Assembly (NCBI GenBank): GCA_033557465.1
Contig: CM066043.1
Span: forward strand, 79,700,662-79,764,661
Direction: 5' to 3'
Source: Ichthyophis bannanicus
Lineage: Eukaryota > Chordata > Amphibia > Gymnophiona > Ichthyophiidae
DNA length: 64,000 bases
The notes below the pieces were generated by a model. That model searched no databases, was not told the DNA's origin, and saw only the letters and a list, made by a program, of their open reading frames with translations. The position numbers were made by a program, and so were the translations under genes. Shown here one piece after another: positions 1 to 10,667 of this stretch (within the stretch, counting starts at the first letter, position 1; each line of letters starts with the position of its first letter).

Positions 1-395
1 CCCCCCCAACCACAACTCCAGATCCCTCCAAAATTCCCGCCGACCCGAATTCGGGCCATAGATGGAAATCAGGGTCACCCTTTCTCCCCCCAGTTCTCCC
101 CCCACCACCACCGCTCGCCCATCCTCTTTTCGGTGGACCTGGTCTACCAGGAGAGGCACCCCCTGTCCCACCAAAATCGCAACTCCCCCCTTTCTCTTGC
201 CCCCCCCTCAGCTGCAAAGTACCCCTGATAAGCCCCCGAGCCCAACAATCGCTCATCTACTTGACGCAGATGCGTTTCCTGCAGAAAAGCCACGCCCCAT
301 TTTCGGGACCGAAGTTCCTTCCACAGCAAGCGCCTCTTATGTGGGGAATTCAGGCCCCGCACATTCAGACTGCCCACTATCAATCCCGCTGCCAT
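1..395 (-). pseudogene. L1/Tx1-like ORF2, N-terminal endonuclease domain (partial, frameshifted)
   Basis: On the minus strand from the ATG at 395 the frame reads an APE-like endonuclease start: SLNVRGLNSPHKRR carries the catalytic-region Asn, and FLQETHL carries the catalytic Glu. The frame is lost around 180-110 and the domain resumes in another frame with LISIYGPNSGR near 90-55, a conserved endonuclease strand. It then leaves the window. The reverse transcriptase would lie beyond base 1. The upstream extension of the same open frame (396-659) is GC-rich leader and not conserved protein. Confidence 0.75.
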
Positions 396-408
396 AACCA
401 GTGTGCAT

Positions 409-487
409 CCCCCCCTCGCACCCCGCAGCCCAACCCCACCCATTCCCCCCCCTCGCACCCCGCAGCCCAACCCCACCCATTCCCCCC
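409..487. repeat. 37 bp tandem duplication in the L1 inter-ORF region
   Basis: A 37 bp C-rich unit containing CTCGCACCCCGCAGCC occurs twice back to back (about 410-446 and 447-483). It lies between ORF1 and ORF2 of the minus-strand L1 and keeps a reading frame open across it by low complexity only. Confidence 0.8.
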
Positions 488-852
488 AACCCCCTCCAAC
501 CCCCCTCCCCCCCCTCGTTACGGATCTCCAATCCGACCACCAGCGAGGAAGTGGCGATCCCCAGGACACAGCGCCCAAATGCCCTCCCCAGCCTCCCCCC
601 GCCCACCGTACCCAGCCCTCCATCACAGTAAGTTCCCCAACACTCCCGCAAACAAACATGGTTAAACAAAAGAGAGTAACAGTAAATAAGCTACATTCAG
701 CAATATTATAAATATCCCCAACTCCCCCCGTTCCAGTCCCCCACCCAATCCTGCCACATCTCTTCCAACGCCTGGAGGAAACCTAAGGAAGCCCTTAATG
801 GTAACTGAGGCCTAAAATATATCAGCATGTCCTCTCAAATTGTTCCGGGCCA

Positions 853-1962
853 TCACTCAGTACCAAGGAGAGTATTGCCTGACTGTTCATCTGGATGGTC
901 TGCTGGCTCCGTTGCCCCTGAACGACGCCGCAGCCGCTGCCCTCTCACAGGGACTCTTTCCCACACCGAGCGCCGCTCCTTCCCTGGGCCTTGCTGTTCA
1001 GTGGCCATGCTCAATTCAGGAAGCCTCAGGGCCCCCTCTCTCTTCAGAATAGTCCAGGCCTCCGCCACTGTACGCACCCTAAAGCTCCTGCCATTAACAT
1101 CCAACATCAGCGTGAAAGGAAACAGCCATCTGTAGCGCTTCTGCTCAGATTGTAGGTATGTGGTGACGGGCTTCATCTCTCGCCGCCTCTGCAGAGTAGC
1201 CGCTGAGAGATCATGGAAGACCTCAACTGTCTGGCCCTCCCATGTGAAGCGTCGCCAGGCCGCCGCCACCCTCATCACCTGCTCTTTTATAGCATAAGAA
1301 CCCAGGCAAGCCACAATGTCTCTCGGCAGTCCCTTCCATGCCGGGCCCAAGGCCCTGTGCGCTCTCTCCACTGCCACCTCATTCACTGGCAGGTCCTCAC
1401 CACGCTGCAGAAGATAGCGGCAGACTTTCTGTACTACCGCGGTAGCATCAGCAAACTCACCAGTCTCCGGTAAGCCCCGCAGCCTCACATTATTACGCCT
1501 CGAGCGATTTTCTAAGTCCTCGAGTTTATCTTTTAAGAGGCCTTGCTCTAACTGGTACTGCTGCAACAGGGCCTCCAGTTAGGTCCCCTTCTCCGCGGTC
1601 TTCTCGGCCTGCTCCTCAAGGGTCTCCACCCGATTGCCCAATTCCTGAATATCCGCTTTGATAGTCACTAGCGTCTCCTTCAGCTCGCTCCGCAGGCCGC
1701 CAATGTCCCGTTTCAGGGAGCGCATCCAGCCCCATATGTCGCCACGTGTGCAGGCATCGTCGGCCCTGTCGGGTACTTCCTCCATTTCGTCTTCCAAGGC
1801 CACGCGCTCTGAGCTCTCTCTGCCCGCCCGGTCATTTTTCAGGGCGTAGGAGGACTGGAACTTGGCTAATTTTTTGCTTACGGACATCTCTGATGCTTCG
1901 CAAACTTTTTGCACCAGAGTGTTGGACTGGGGGAAAAGGCTGGCCGCACTATCTCGCCTCAA
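853..1962 (-). pseudogene. L1/Tx1-like ORF1 (RNA-binding chaperone), one in-frame stop
   Basis: This reads as one frame of about 370 codons from the ATG at 1962 to 853, interrupted only by TAA at 1581-1579. The N-terminal third is hydrophilic. The middle is a coiled coil rich in Leu/Glu/Lys (ETLEEQAE, then QLEQGLLKDKLEDLENRSRR). The C-terminal half starts with the ENRSRRNNVRLRGLPE signature of L1 ORF1 proteins, the entry into the RRM-like domain, and continues with a VFHDLSAATLQRRRE segment that matches the family C-terminal domain. ORF1 proteins of this family trimerise and coat LINE RNA. The single nonsense codon lies between the coiled coil halves. Identification is by motif; confidence in family is high, in subfamily moderate. 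Confidence 0.8.
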
Positions 1963-2289
1963 AAGCTACGTCTCTACGGGAGCTCCCGATTCAGGCCACC
2001 ATCTCCCAGGTGACGTCACTTCCTCCTCCTTTTTCTGTTCTTAATTCTTTTCGCCTCCTAATCTCCTCAGACTTTCAATATTACCAATATATGCATATTT
2101 CCCCTGGCCAATATGCTAACTACCTAACCTCTAAGTTAGTGGATTGAGAAAATTTGATGGCTAATAACCCCCCCCCCCACTCCGGCACTGGTCCCTTCTG
2201 AGCACCCTCTGGATGTCCCCGTCCCCCCAACGGGTATTCAGGCCAGCACCTTCACTCACTTCTGCATCTTGCAAAACTCTTGGATTCCT

Positions 2290-3020
2290 TGTGCCCATGC
2301 AACTCTTTAGCTGATGTTACACCCCCTTCCTCCCCCCCCCCCAAAAAAATGTGCTGGGATACTTTTGGTCCATTGTACCTTGATCTAATAAACTGCAGCC
2401 TGTCCCGTGGCAAGGTCCCGTTCCTCCTAGAAGCCCGCTATTGTTCATCCGCTGCAAAAACAGGCTAATCTTGACCCCACCTTGCCATGCAGCTATCGCC
2501 CAATATCGAAACTTTCTGTTCTCGGCTAAGCTTCTTGAAAAAGTAGTTCTGTAACAAGTTTCAAGATTCTGGGAAGCTAATAAATCATTTCACCCCCGGC
2601 AATCAAGCTTCCGCCCTCACCACAGTACTAAGATGACACTCCTTGCCATCCTAAACAAAGTAACAGTTCATCTTGACAGTCTAAAAGATGTTCATAGTAC
2701 AGCTCGACTTGAGCTCCACCTTCGACATCATTGACTATTTTTTTTTTTTTTAAGTGCCATCAAGTCAATGTTGACTCATAGCGACCCAGCTACCTGTGGG
2801 TTTTCTTGGCAATGTATCACCGGAAGTAGATTGCCAGCCTTTTCTTCCGAGGCAATGGAGGGTAAAGTGACTTGCCCAAACTCACAAGGCGTACCAGTGG
2901 GAATTGAACCCCTGATCTTCTGCATACTAGGCAGTTGCTCTAACCACAAGGCTACTCCTCCACTCCATCATTGACTATACTCGCCTTCTTAACCAAATAC
3001 ATGATTCCGGAATCAGAGAG
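2290..3020 (+). pseudogene. L2 reverse transcriptase, segment 1 (decayed)
   Basis: This is a decayed N-terminal RT region. The recognisable stretches are the one before YRPIS (about 2460-2510) and the KA/STFDIID motif (about 2700-2740), where the family has a catalytic Asp in block A. Several frameshifts and stops interrupt it. A SINE interrupts it at 2738-2965 with a duplicated target, and DIRS A1 ends it at 3021. Confidence 0.6.
2738..2965 (-). mobile_element. tRNA-derived SINE with 12 bp target-site duplication
   Basis: Read on the minus strand, the element starts with a tRNA-like head containing an A-box-like GTAGCCTTGTGGTTAGAG and a B-box-like GGGTTCAATTCCC. It then has a GGGCAAGTCACTTTACC body and ends in poly(A), seen as poly(T) at 2738-2751. 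It is flanked by a perfect duplication of CATCATTGACTA (2726-2737 and 2966-2977), proving insertion into the L2. A related truncated copy lies at 50478-50630. Confidence 0.88.
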
Positions 3021-3204
3021 AGAGTAGTTACTCACCTGTAACAGGTGTTCTCCAGGAGCAGCAGGAATCAGTCCTCACATATGGGTGACATCGACGTCTA
3101 TGGAGCCCCTGTGGAGCATTTACCCAGCTTTCTATGAAAGCCTTTGGGAATACTGCACGCATGCGCGATCCCCTTCCCACCTAAAGGTGCCATCTTGCTC
3201 AGTC
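3021..3204. repeat. DIRS A1 left inverted terminal repeat
   Basis: The left terminus begins AGAGTAGTTACTCACC. From 3048 it is the inverse of the right terminus (8620-8778), including the ACATATGGGTGAC block and the GTGCCATCTTG block. The first 27 bases extend beyond the homologous end of the right repeat, the asymmetry expected of DIRS termini. In transcription sense this is the 3' end. Confidence 0.9.
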
Positions 3205-3288
3205 AAATGACATAGTTAAAAAACAGCACACAAAAAATGGAACAAATGAACTATATACAACTGCAACTCCCAGGGGAGGAGGGAGAGT

Positions 3289-3391
3289 TGTGAGGACTGA
3301 TTCCTGCTGCTCCTGGAGAACACCTGTTACAGGTGAGTAACTACTCTTTCTCCAGGAGCAAGCAGGAAGTCAGTCCTCACATATGGGTGAC
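3289..3391. repeat. DIRS A1 internal complementary region
   Basis: Bases 3289-3347 are the reverse complement of the left terminus (3021-3081), and bases 3348-3391 are the reverse complement of the right terminus (about 8735-8778). The two halves abut at 3347/3348, so the region is a template for joining both ends. This is the hallmark structure of DIRS elements, thought to help restore termini and circularise the cDNA. Confidence 0.9.
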
Positions 3392-3522
3392 TCCCTAGCT
3401 CTGGGCTACCAGGAACCCAGGCTGAACAAGAGAACTCCCTCTAGTCCCAGCATCAAAGAAAGGCTTATCACTGAAAGAACCTCCACCGGTAGCCCAACGG
3501 AGGGCTGGAGGGCAGGAGTTGC

Positions 3523-4650
3523 CTAAACCTCAAAGAGATTCCGGAGTACTGCCTGGCCAAAAGCACTGTCCCTACGGGACTCCGTCTCCTGACAGTAATG
3601 GCCCGCAAAAGTCTGGCTTGAGGACCAAGTTGCAGCCCTGCAGATGTCTGCCAACGGTACAGAGCGGAGATGAGCTACTGAGGCAGCCATAGCCCTTACA
3701 CGGTGGGCCGTGACCCGACCCTGCAAGGGAAGGTCAGCCGCCCTGTAACCCCAGGTGATACAGTCAGCCACCCATATGGACAAGGTACGCTTGGACACAG
3801 CTAACCCCAAATTATTAGGGTCAAAAAGAGATGAAGAGCTGAGTAGCCCTTCTATGTCCCTGCGTACGGTCAAGGTAGAAGGATAAGGCCCTCCTACAGT
3901 CCAGGGTATGCAGGACTGCTTCAGCCTGGCTTGCATGAGGCCTAGGGAAGAATGTTGGAAGAACCACCTCCTGGTTGAGGTGGAAAGAGGAGACAACGTT
4001 TGGGAGGAACATTGGATGAGTCCTAAGGACTACCCTGTTCCTATAGAATCTGGTGTAAGGCCTGTCACAGACCAGGGCCTGAAGCTCACTCACTCGTCTG
4101 GCCGAGGTTAAGGCTACCAGGAAGAGTGTCTTCCAGGAAAGGAAGCGGAGAGGACAAGTAGCCATCGGCTCAAAAGGTGGGCGAGTCAGTTGTTGCAAGA
4201 CCACATTCAACTCCCACTCAGGGGCTGGAGGACGGACAGGAGGCTTGAGCAAGAGCAAACCCCTGAGGAACCGGGACACCAAGGGGTGAACTGACAGAGA
4301 GTGTCCTTCCACCAGAGAGCGGTGAGCTGCCAGAGCTGAGAGGTGGACCCGAACAGAATTGGACTTAAGTCCCTGATTGGATAAGTGCAGCAGGTACTGA
4401 AGCACCACTGGTACAGCACAGGAGAAAGGATCTTCTGTACGCAGCTGACACCACACAGAAAACCTTTTCCATTTCAGGGCATAGGTTTTTCTAGTGGACT
4501 GCTTCCTAGAGGCCAGGATGACCTCAACTTCCTGAGGGAGGCCCCAGGGAGCCAAAACTACCCTTGCAGCCTCCAGGCCATCAAATTGAGAGATTTGAGA
4601 TTGGGGTGCAGAAGAGACCCCTGATCCTGAGAGAGAAGGTCGGGCTGTAA
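3523..4650 (-). pseudogene. DIRS A1 tyrosine recombinase, one frameshift
   Basis: This is a phage-integrase-like tyrosine recombinase. A core-binding part (RKQSTRKTYALKWKRFSVW) is followed by the catalytic domain with TSARRVSELQAL (box I Arg), HRVRAMAAS (HxxR) and TFAGHYC (nucleophile Tyr). It replaces the DDE integrase of LTR elements and would integrate the circular cDNA. The frame is open from upstream to 3821, then resumes in another frame to 3523. Comparison with A2 places a one-base insertion near 3825. The frame is open far upstream into the RT-RNase H region, so the true start is uncertain. Confidence 0.85.
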
Positions 4651-6246
4651 CCCCAGAGGTAGTGGGGTGTCCACTGCCAGTTGAAGCAGAAGTGGGAACC
4701 AAGGCTGCCTCGGCCACCTGGGAGCTACCAGAAGGACCGAGGCCTTGTCCTGTAGAATCTTGAACAGGGTTCGGGCCACCAAAGGCGTGGGAGGAAACGC
4801 ATACAGGAGGCCCTGGGACCAGGAAATCAGAAAAGCATCTGCTGCTAGCTGCAGAGGATTTGGTTGCCTGGAGCAGAACCTGGGCAGCTGTCTGTTCAGG
4901 GGACTGGCAAACAGATCTATGGATGGAAGTCCCCATTTCAGGAAAATCTTCTGAACCACCAAAGGATGGAGCTGCCATTCGTGGGGCTGCAGAATCCTGC
5001 TCAACCTGTCTGCCAGGTAATTTTCCTGGCCAGGAAGATAAACCGCCTTGAGAAACATGTTGCGCTTGAGCGCAAACAAGCAAAGGTCCTGTGCCTCCTG
5101 ACAAAGGAGCCTGGACCCTGTGCCGCCCTGTTTGTTCACATAAAACATGGCTACTTGATTGTCTGTTTGTACTAAGACAGACTGGTGGGGTAGGGTTTGA
5201 GAGAAAGTCTGGAGGGCTAAGCGAATAGCCCGCAGTTCCAGTAGGTTGATTTGCTGCGTGGCCTCCCAGGGAGACCACAGGCCCTGGGTGCACTTGCCCA
5301 AACAGTGTTCTCCCCAGCCCTGCAGGGAGGCATCGGTAGTCAACACCACTGTGAACCCAGGTGTCGGAAAGGGCACCCCTTTCAGCAAGTTGGGGGGATG
5401 CAGCCACCAACGTAGGGAGTGCAGGAATGGTCTGGACACCCTTACTCTGTCTCTGAGGCTCCCTGAGGCCTGTGACCACCGGGTTCTGAGGCACCATTGC
5501 GCAGGCCTCATATGAAGCCTGGCATTGGGAGTCACATGTACTGTCGAAGCCATGTGGCCAAGAAGCCTCAGGCAGAGCCTGGCGGAGACCAGTGACCTGC
5601 TGAGAAACTGGTTCGCCAAGCTTATCAGTCTTTTAACTCTGTCCTCTGGCAAGAAAGCCTTTGCCTGCAGAGAGTCTAGCCTTGCCCCTATGAACTCCAA
5701 GTTCTGGGAGGGGAGCAAAGTGGACTTTGCAAAGCTTATGACAAACCCCAGGTGTTGGAGTAGAGAAATCGTTCGGAGGGTGGCTTGTTTGGCCTCCTGG
5801 CACGTCTGAACCCTGATGAGCCAGTCGTCCAGATAGGGGAAGACAAAGATACCCTGATTCCTTAAATAGGCTGCCACCACTGCCAGGCATTTGGTAAAGA
5901 CCCTGGGAGCGGAGGTGAGGCCGAAGAGCAGCACTCTGTACTGATAATGGTTTCCTCCCACAATGAACCTGAGGTACTTTCTGTGGTCTGGATGAATGAG
6001 GCTGTGAGTGTACGCATCCTTTAGATCTAAAGAGCATAGCCAATCTCCCTGCTGGAGGTAGGGCAGAAGTGTTCCAAGAGTAAGCATCTTGAACTTCTCT
6101 TTCTCTAAGAACTTGTTGAGATTTCTGAGGTCGAGAATAGGCCTGAGGCCCCCTGTTCTCTTTGGTACAAGGAAGTACCTGGAGTAGAAACCGTGACCTT
6201 GTAGGTGGGGAGGCACAGGCTCCACTGCCTTGTCTCGCAACAGACC
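4558..6246 (-). CDS. DIRS A1 reverse transcriptase-RNase H
   Basis: This is an open frame of about 560 codons. RT motifs are visible: KRTGGLRPILDLRNLN, LCSLDLKDAYTH (block A Asp), LLFGLTSAPRVF, and the catalytic YLDD in FPYLDDWLIR. RNase H follows with TTDASLQGWG, ELRAIRLAL and TDNQVAMFYVN carrying the Asp-Glu-Asp residues. The C-terminus overlaps the recombinase in another frame. The frame is the same as that of gag upstream, separated only by TAG at 6249-6247, so the product was probably a Gag-RT-RH fusion or a readthrough. It copies the element RNA into cDNA. Confidence 0.88.
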   Translation of the reverse strand, partial: GLLRDKAVEPVPPHLQGHGFYSRYFLVPKRTGGLRPILDLRNLNKFLEKEKFKMLTLGTLLPYLQQGDWLCSLDLKDAYTHSLIHPDHRKYLRFIVGGNHYQYRVLLFGLTSAPRVFTKCLAVVAAYLRNQGIFVFPYLDDWLIRVQTCQEAKQATLRTISLLQHLGFVISFAKSTLLPSQNLEFIGARLDSLQAKAFLPEDRVKRLISLANQFLSRSLVSARLCLRLLGHMASTVHVTPNARLHMRPAQWCLRTRWSQASGSLRDRVRVSRPFLHSLRWWLHPPNLLKGVPFPTPGFTVVLTTDASLQGWGEHCLGKCTQGLWSPWEATQQINLLELRAIRLALQTFSQTLPHQSVLVQTDNQVAMFYVNKQGGTGSRLLCQEAQDLCLFALKRNMFLKAVYLPGQENYLADRLSRILQPHEWQLHPLVVQKIFLKWGLPSIDLFASPLNRQLPRFCSRQPNPLQLAADAFLISWSQGLLYAFPPTPLVARTLFKILQDKASVLLVAPRWPRQPWFPLLLQLAVDTPLPLGLQPDLLSQDQGSLLHPNLKSLNLMAWRLQG

Positions 6247-8357
6247 CTAAAGCTCCTGGAGGAGGAGGGCTGTATGGAGAGGAGGCCTTGGAGGCTCTCC
6301 TGGATAGTAGGGAGGAGGCAACTGATGAAAATGAAGCATGTAGCCCTTGTGGACTATGCTTAAGACCCAATTGTCTCCTGTAATGGGTGGCCACCGGTGG
6401 GCAAACAGGGCTAGTCGACCTCCTGTACAGGGATGGGACAGCAGAGACGGAGAGGCTATGCCTTGGGAATCAAAAGCCCCCACCCTGCTGAGTGGGAGCA
6501 GGGGCCGGAGGCTTGGGGGCCTTCTGCCTACGGGGCCCATGTCCCTGCCCTTGGCCTGCTGACCCTGTGGGGGAGCGAAGGAGGCCTGGTAAGGTGGGAA
6601 CTGTTTGTAGGCAATCACCTTCCTCGGATAAAAGGACTTCTTACCCGAGCCCTTCTTCTTATGAGAAGGGGCAGAAGTCTTTCTAGACAGCCTTGTCCTC
6701 GTGAGGTGCTCGGTCTCGAGCTGTGCAGCTTTCTCAGCCATGGGCTTCCCAAAAAGGTTCTCACCTCGGCAAGGGACATCGACCAACCTGTCTTGCACCC
6801 ATGGCTCAAGATTCGATGACTGCAGCCATGCCTGGCGTCGAGCCGCGATGCCGGCTGCCGCAACACGGGCCGAGGCCTCGAAACCATCGTAGGCTGCTCG
6901 GGACATGAACTTAGAGCATTCCCGGATCCCCGAAGACAAGGACTTGAACCTCTGCAAAGGTTCCCTGGAGAGACCAGCAGAGAACCCGGCAAGCTCCTTC
7001 GCCAGGTCCCGCAAGTACATGCTCATGTACAGCTGGTAAGACTGAACACGGCAAGCAAGCATCGAGCCCTGGAAGCACTTTCTACCAAACGCATCCAGGT
7101 TCCGGGCCGCCCAGCCTGGGGGCACCGCAGAGTGCATCGTCTGGCTTTTCAGACGATGCATGGCCGATTCCACCACCATGGAATGGTGTGGTAGCTGCGC
7201 CTTCTGAAAACCAGGGCTCTTACGGAGTCGATAAATGGAATCGACCCGCTTGCTTAGAACCGGCGCGGAGGCCGGTGCCTCCCACATCCGGAAGAGGAGC
7301 CGTTCCAGCATCGGAGGAACCGGGACAGTAAAGGCCTCCTTCGGAGGAGAGTCATACTGGAGGGCCTCGAGCTCTTCGGCTCGAGGCTCCTCCTCGGGGT
7401 CCGCAGGGATCGCCAAAGCAGTGGCCATATCCCGAACGAAATCCGAGAACCGGGTATCCTCCGGAGGAGATCTACTCCGTGGCTCAGACTGCGGGGAGTC
7501 CGACGGGACGCACCGAGTCTTGAATTTATCGGGGGACTCCTCGTCCTCCGTCTCCCAGGCGGACTCGTCCAAAGAGGAGTCGGGCTCCGACCGCGCGGGG
7601 CCTGGCAGCACCCGCCCCGACGCCGAAGGCACTGGCGCCGACGCCCTCGGCCCCGACCGAGGACGACTTCGAGCCTTCATGGTCTCGAGTATCGGCTCGG
7701 TCTCCGGGGTCGACTTCGACATCGATGTCCCGGTGGTCGGGGCAGATGCGCCAGCGAGGCTGGCCATCAGCACCCGCTGCTGATCCATGAAGGCAGACAG
7801 TCTGCACTCCAAGGCTGTCAGCCTGAGACCCAGCTCAGGAGACTCAGCAGCCACCGACTCGGGCCCGACGTTGGCTCCCTGGGAGGAGAGTCCTCGAGGA
7901 CAACAGGACTTATGTGTCCAGCAGACTCCGGCTCCACACGAGGCACTTTTGATGGCTTCTCCTGTTCCACGGGCCCAGGACGGCAGTATGGGGTCCGAGA
8001 CCTAGCCCTCGAGTAGCCAGGGACCTCCTCCAACGCCACCCTCGCGAACTGCTTCTTCCTCTTTCGCTCCCGCTCGGGGGACCCCCTGTCCGAGGAACCC
8101 CGACAATGCTCGGGGTCAGACTCCCGAGACGTCAAGGCCTCAGACGAGGTCCGGGCCCGGCCGGAGGCCGAATCAGAGAAAAGCCTTTCCTTTTGGTGCT
8201 GATGACTCTGCAGTGCCTTAGTGGACATTTTGCCACACGGTCCACAGATCTTAGGATCATGATCAGGACCGAGGCATCGAAGGCAGCAGTCGTGTGTGTC
8301 GGTGAGAGACATTAGTTTCTTGCACCGATCACACTTCTTAAAACCACTGGAAGCCAT
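6247..8357 (-). pseudogene. DIRS A1 gag (LAP2-alpha-like), frameshifted
   Basis: The start is taken as the ATG at 8357, because MASSGFKKC begins all family A copies. The N-terminus has Cys-rich pairs (CDRCKK, CCLRCLGPDH, CGPCGK) that look like a zinc-binding knuckle. A Ser/Arg/Pro-rich linker follows, then a helical core with KSPGFQKAQLPHHSMVVESA, the block shared with vertebrate LAP2-alpha, whose unique domain is known to derive from a DIRS gag. The C-terminal part is basic (KKKGSGKK). A 16 bp deletion near 7870 shifts the frame relative to A3. The frame then runs to TAG at 6249-6247, where A2 has CAG; beyond it the same frame continues into RT. Confidence 0.85.
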
Positions 8358-8619
8358 CGGGGAAAAAAGAGCCCCCGCGAGGTCAAAGGACCGGCCTTCC
8401 AGGGAAAAAGAAAAAAGGTCGCGAACGCCAGACATGAAGGGCAAAAACTGAAAAAATAAGATCGGGCTCGATACCGGTGTACCGAACCCGGCGAGAAAGG
8501 GAACTGACGTCGAACCAGAGAAAAAAACGCAAAGAAATCGCAGGAATAACAAGAAAAAATTCTAACTGTTTTCCGGGTGAACTAGAACAGACGTCCGACG
8601 GGCTCCACGGAAAAAGAGA

Positions 8620-8778
8620 GACTGAGCAAGATGGCACCTTTAGGCGGGAAGGGGACCGCACATGCGTGCAGTATTCCCAAAGGCTTTTATAGAAAGCTGG
8701 GGAAAAGCTCCGCAGGGGCTCCATCGACGTCGATGTCACCCATATGTGAGGACTGACTTCCTGCTTGGTCCTGGAGAA
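8620..8778. repeat. DIRS A1 right inverted terminal repeat
   Basis: This is inverse to 3048-3204 of the same element. It ends GACTTCCTGCTTGGTCCTGG AGAA at 8778, after which L2 sequence resumes. In transcription sense it is the 5' end and lies about 260 bp before the gag ATG at 8357. Confidence 0.9.
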
Positions 8779-9377
8779 TCATCATTTAACTGGTTCCGAT
8801 CCTACCTCTCAGATCAAACATTCCAGGTCTCCATTGAGAGTTCTCTTTCTGCAACATAGTTGTCTTTCTGAAACATATTCGCTGATTTCAGGCATTCCTC
8901 AACAGGATTCTATACTCCCCCCCACACTCTAATCCTTTTTTTCCCTCAATGGCTTTGCTGTATCAGGATCTGAACCTTGGTGCATACTTCTATACCGACG
9001 ATGTGCAATTGGTTATCGTCTTCAATAACTGGGATTGCATCTTTCAATAAGAACCTTGAAATAAAGCTCACAAAAATTGCTAACTAGCTCCAGAAGCATA
9101 AAATTTTATTCAAGCTCAGGTAAACTGAAGCTCTCTGGTTATCCCGCAACCAGAAATCAATTCCTTTTCAGCCCTGTATTTCCTCTAGTTCTGTTCTAGT
9201 GTGCAGTTCTATCTGTTCTTTGGGTATAATCTTGGATATTCCGCTTTCATTTGCACCACACATCTCAAGGACTGTAAAGTGTTGCTTCGTTTCCCTTAGC
9301 AGCATTAAGGCTATCAAACCTTTTCTTAACAAAAGGGCTCTAAAAACAATTATCCACGCTCTTGTCATTAACAAAAG
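8779..9377 (+). pseudogene. L2 LINE ORF2, segment 2 (decayed)
   Basis: This continues the L2 ORF2 interrupted at 3020. The recognisable pieces are a SYLSDQTFQVSI stretch, a decayed Y-x-DD region near 8990-9000, and the post-RT stretch with LGIILDIPLSF and IHALVINK near 9210-9375. The reading is in several frames. It is cut at 9377 by DIRS C1 and resumes at 26050. Confidence 0.65.
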
Positions 9378-9639
9378 GTGACACTTCACTCCCATGCCTC
9401 TATCTGCCTCAAAAACCGGAGGTCTCTTGAGTATCCATTCTCAGGCATATAAGAGAACATAGTAACTTTCACACAATCTCAATGGGGGCAATAAGAGTAA
9501 TCAAACAATGAAGAACTATATACAGGAAAGCATAAACAGAAGGCTGTCAGAAGATGGACCTGCAGAGCCAAGTATATAAATCATAGCGAACCCATGGGTA
9601 CCACTGCAGAAGAACCGAGCAAACAGTTTCAGGGGCGGG

Positions 9640-9740
9640 CCCTAGACTGGTCTAGCAGGACTCAAGGAAAGGACAATATCTGGTAAGTAAAATGTCACTT
9701 CTCATATTGTCCTGCTAGACCAATCAAGACAAGTGGGACA
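9640..9740. repeat. DIRS C1 internal complementary region
   Basis: The stretch GTCCTGCTAGACCAATCAAG (about 9710-9730) is the complement of the right terminus near 26015-26035. The preceding half, starting ACTGGTCTAGCAGGACTCAA, should be the complement of the missing outer left terminus. Junction is near 9697. Confidence 0.75.
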
Positions 9741-10380
9741 CACCAAAGCTACGCCTCCACTGGGTGGGAAGACGACACAGTAGCTCGCAAAACCCTTGAA
9801 CCAAAGATCATATCCACATGAGCGTGAACATCCAAGTGGTAATGCTTGACAAAAGTGGAAAGTGATGTCCGCATTGCTGCCTGACAAACATCTACAGGGG
9901 CTATAGAGTCCTGCTCCACCCACGAAGACGCTTGAGCTATGGTGGAATGGGCGTGCAAACCATCTGGTATCAGCTGGTTCTGCAACAGATATGCAGAGAC
10001 ACTGGATTAAGAAGATCATTGCCTCAATGTAAACTTAGCCACTGCGACACCCTTGTGTGAACCAGCAAGCAGCATAAAACGGTCTGACTTATGAAAGGCA
10101 TTCGTAACCTCCAAGTACTGAAGCAGCACTCTCCAGACATCCTTATTCTTCCCCCGACACTGCTCCTTAGAGGAGGGGGGTAGGCAAACCACTTGGTTCA
10201 TATGCAAGGGAGAAATCAACTTAGGCAAGAAGGAAGGCACAGGAAGCGGCCTCCTTTGAAAAAGACAGATAAGGATCTCAGCAACAGAGTCTGTAGCTCG
10301 GAAATCTGCCTTGTAGAAGAAATCGTGACCTAGATGACAGGCTTTAGCATCAAATCCTGCAGTGTAGCACACTTCAATGG
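9702..10380 (-). pseudogene. DIRS C1 tyrosine recombinase remnant
   Basis: Conceptual minus-strand fragments match the C-terminal half of the family A recombinase. A middle piece with LQYLEVTNAFHKSDR lies at about 10100-10020. A C-terminal piece with a degraded HxxR region (HAHSTIA, where Arg is lost), DVCQAAM and TFVKHYHLDV with the tyrosine region lies at about 9985-9830. Frameshifts separate the pieces. Confidence 0.65.
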
Positions 10381-10667
10381 TTCAAAGGGCTCTGACATCA
10401 GGGCCTTGAGCACCAGACAAAGATCCCAGGAAGGGACTAGAGACCAGAGGACAATGCAGACGCTAAACCCCCTGAAGAAAGCATGAAACATCTGGGGGTA
10501 AGGCTAGCGACTTACCAGCCACTAGACCTCTGAAACAGGCCAAAGCTGCCACCTAAACCTTCAGGGAACTAAGGGAAAGGCCCTTTTCCAGACCTTCCTG
10601 CAGAAAGGCCAGCAGAGATGGCACCTTGGCCATCTCAGGAACCAGTTGCTGTGTGCCGCACCATTGC

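Larger units (their letters stand above)
1..2150 (-). mobile_element. L1/Tx1-like LINE, 5' portion, running off the window
   Basis: This is the 5' half of a non-LTR retrotransposon of the L1/Tx1 group read on the minus strand. A short 5' leader (about 1963-2150) is followed by ORF1 (1962-853), a C-rich intergenic stretch with a 37 bp tandem duplication, and the start of ORF2 with an apurinic-like endonuclease domain (395 down to the window edge). The order leader, coiled-coil ORF1, endonuclease is the L1 order. The rest of ORF2 and the 3' end lie left of base 1. Both ORFs are broken, so the copy is dead. The 5' boundary near 2150 is approximate; it is where L2-like sequence of opposite orientation begins. 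Confidence 0.8.
3021..8778 (-). mobile_element. DIRS retrotransposon A1, full length
   Basis: This is a complete-length DIRS-type element. It has unequal inverted terminal repeats (3021-3204 and 8620-8778), an internal complementary region (3289-3391), and on the minus strand gag (8357-6247), RT-RNase H (6246-4558) and tyrosine recombinase (about 4650-3523). DIRS elements replicate through a circular intermediate that is integrated by the recombinase, and leave no target duplication; none is visible here. The element sits in an L2 LINE. Compared with copies A2 and A3 it has a 16 bp deletion in gag, a TAG at 6249-6247, and a one-base insertion in the recombinase near 3825, so it is not autonomous now, but decay is light. 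Confidence 0.93.

Noticed and set aside
62..711. Several Pro/Ser-rich open frames on the plus strand in the first 700 bp
   Set aside because: They are low-complexity shadows of the C-rich inter-ORF region of the minus-strand L1 and are extended by the 37 bp tandem duplication.
4651..5497. Long open frame upstream of the A1 recombinase, and its equivalent at 29881-30675 in A2
   Set aside because: It lies antisense-free but in the alternative frame over the RNase H coding sequence. The composition is Ser/Gln/Pro-rich with no domain, so it is treated as an overlap shadow, although part of it may be translated as a recombinase N-terminus.
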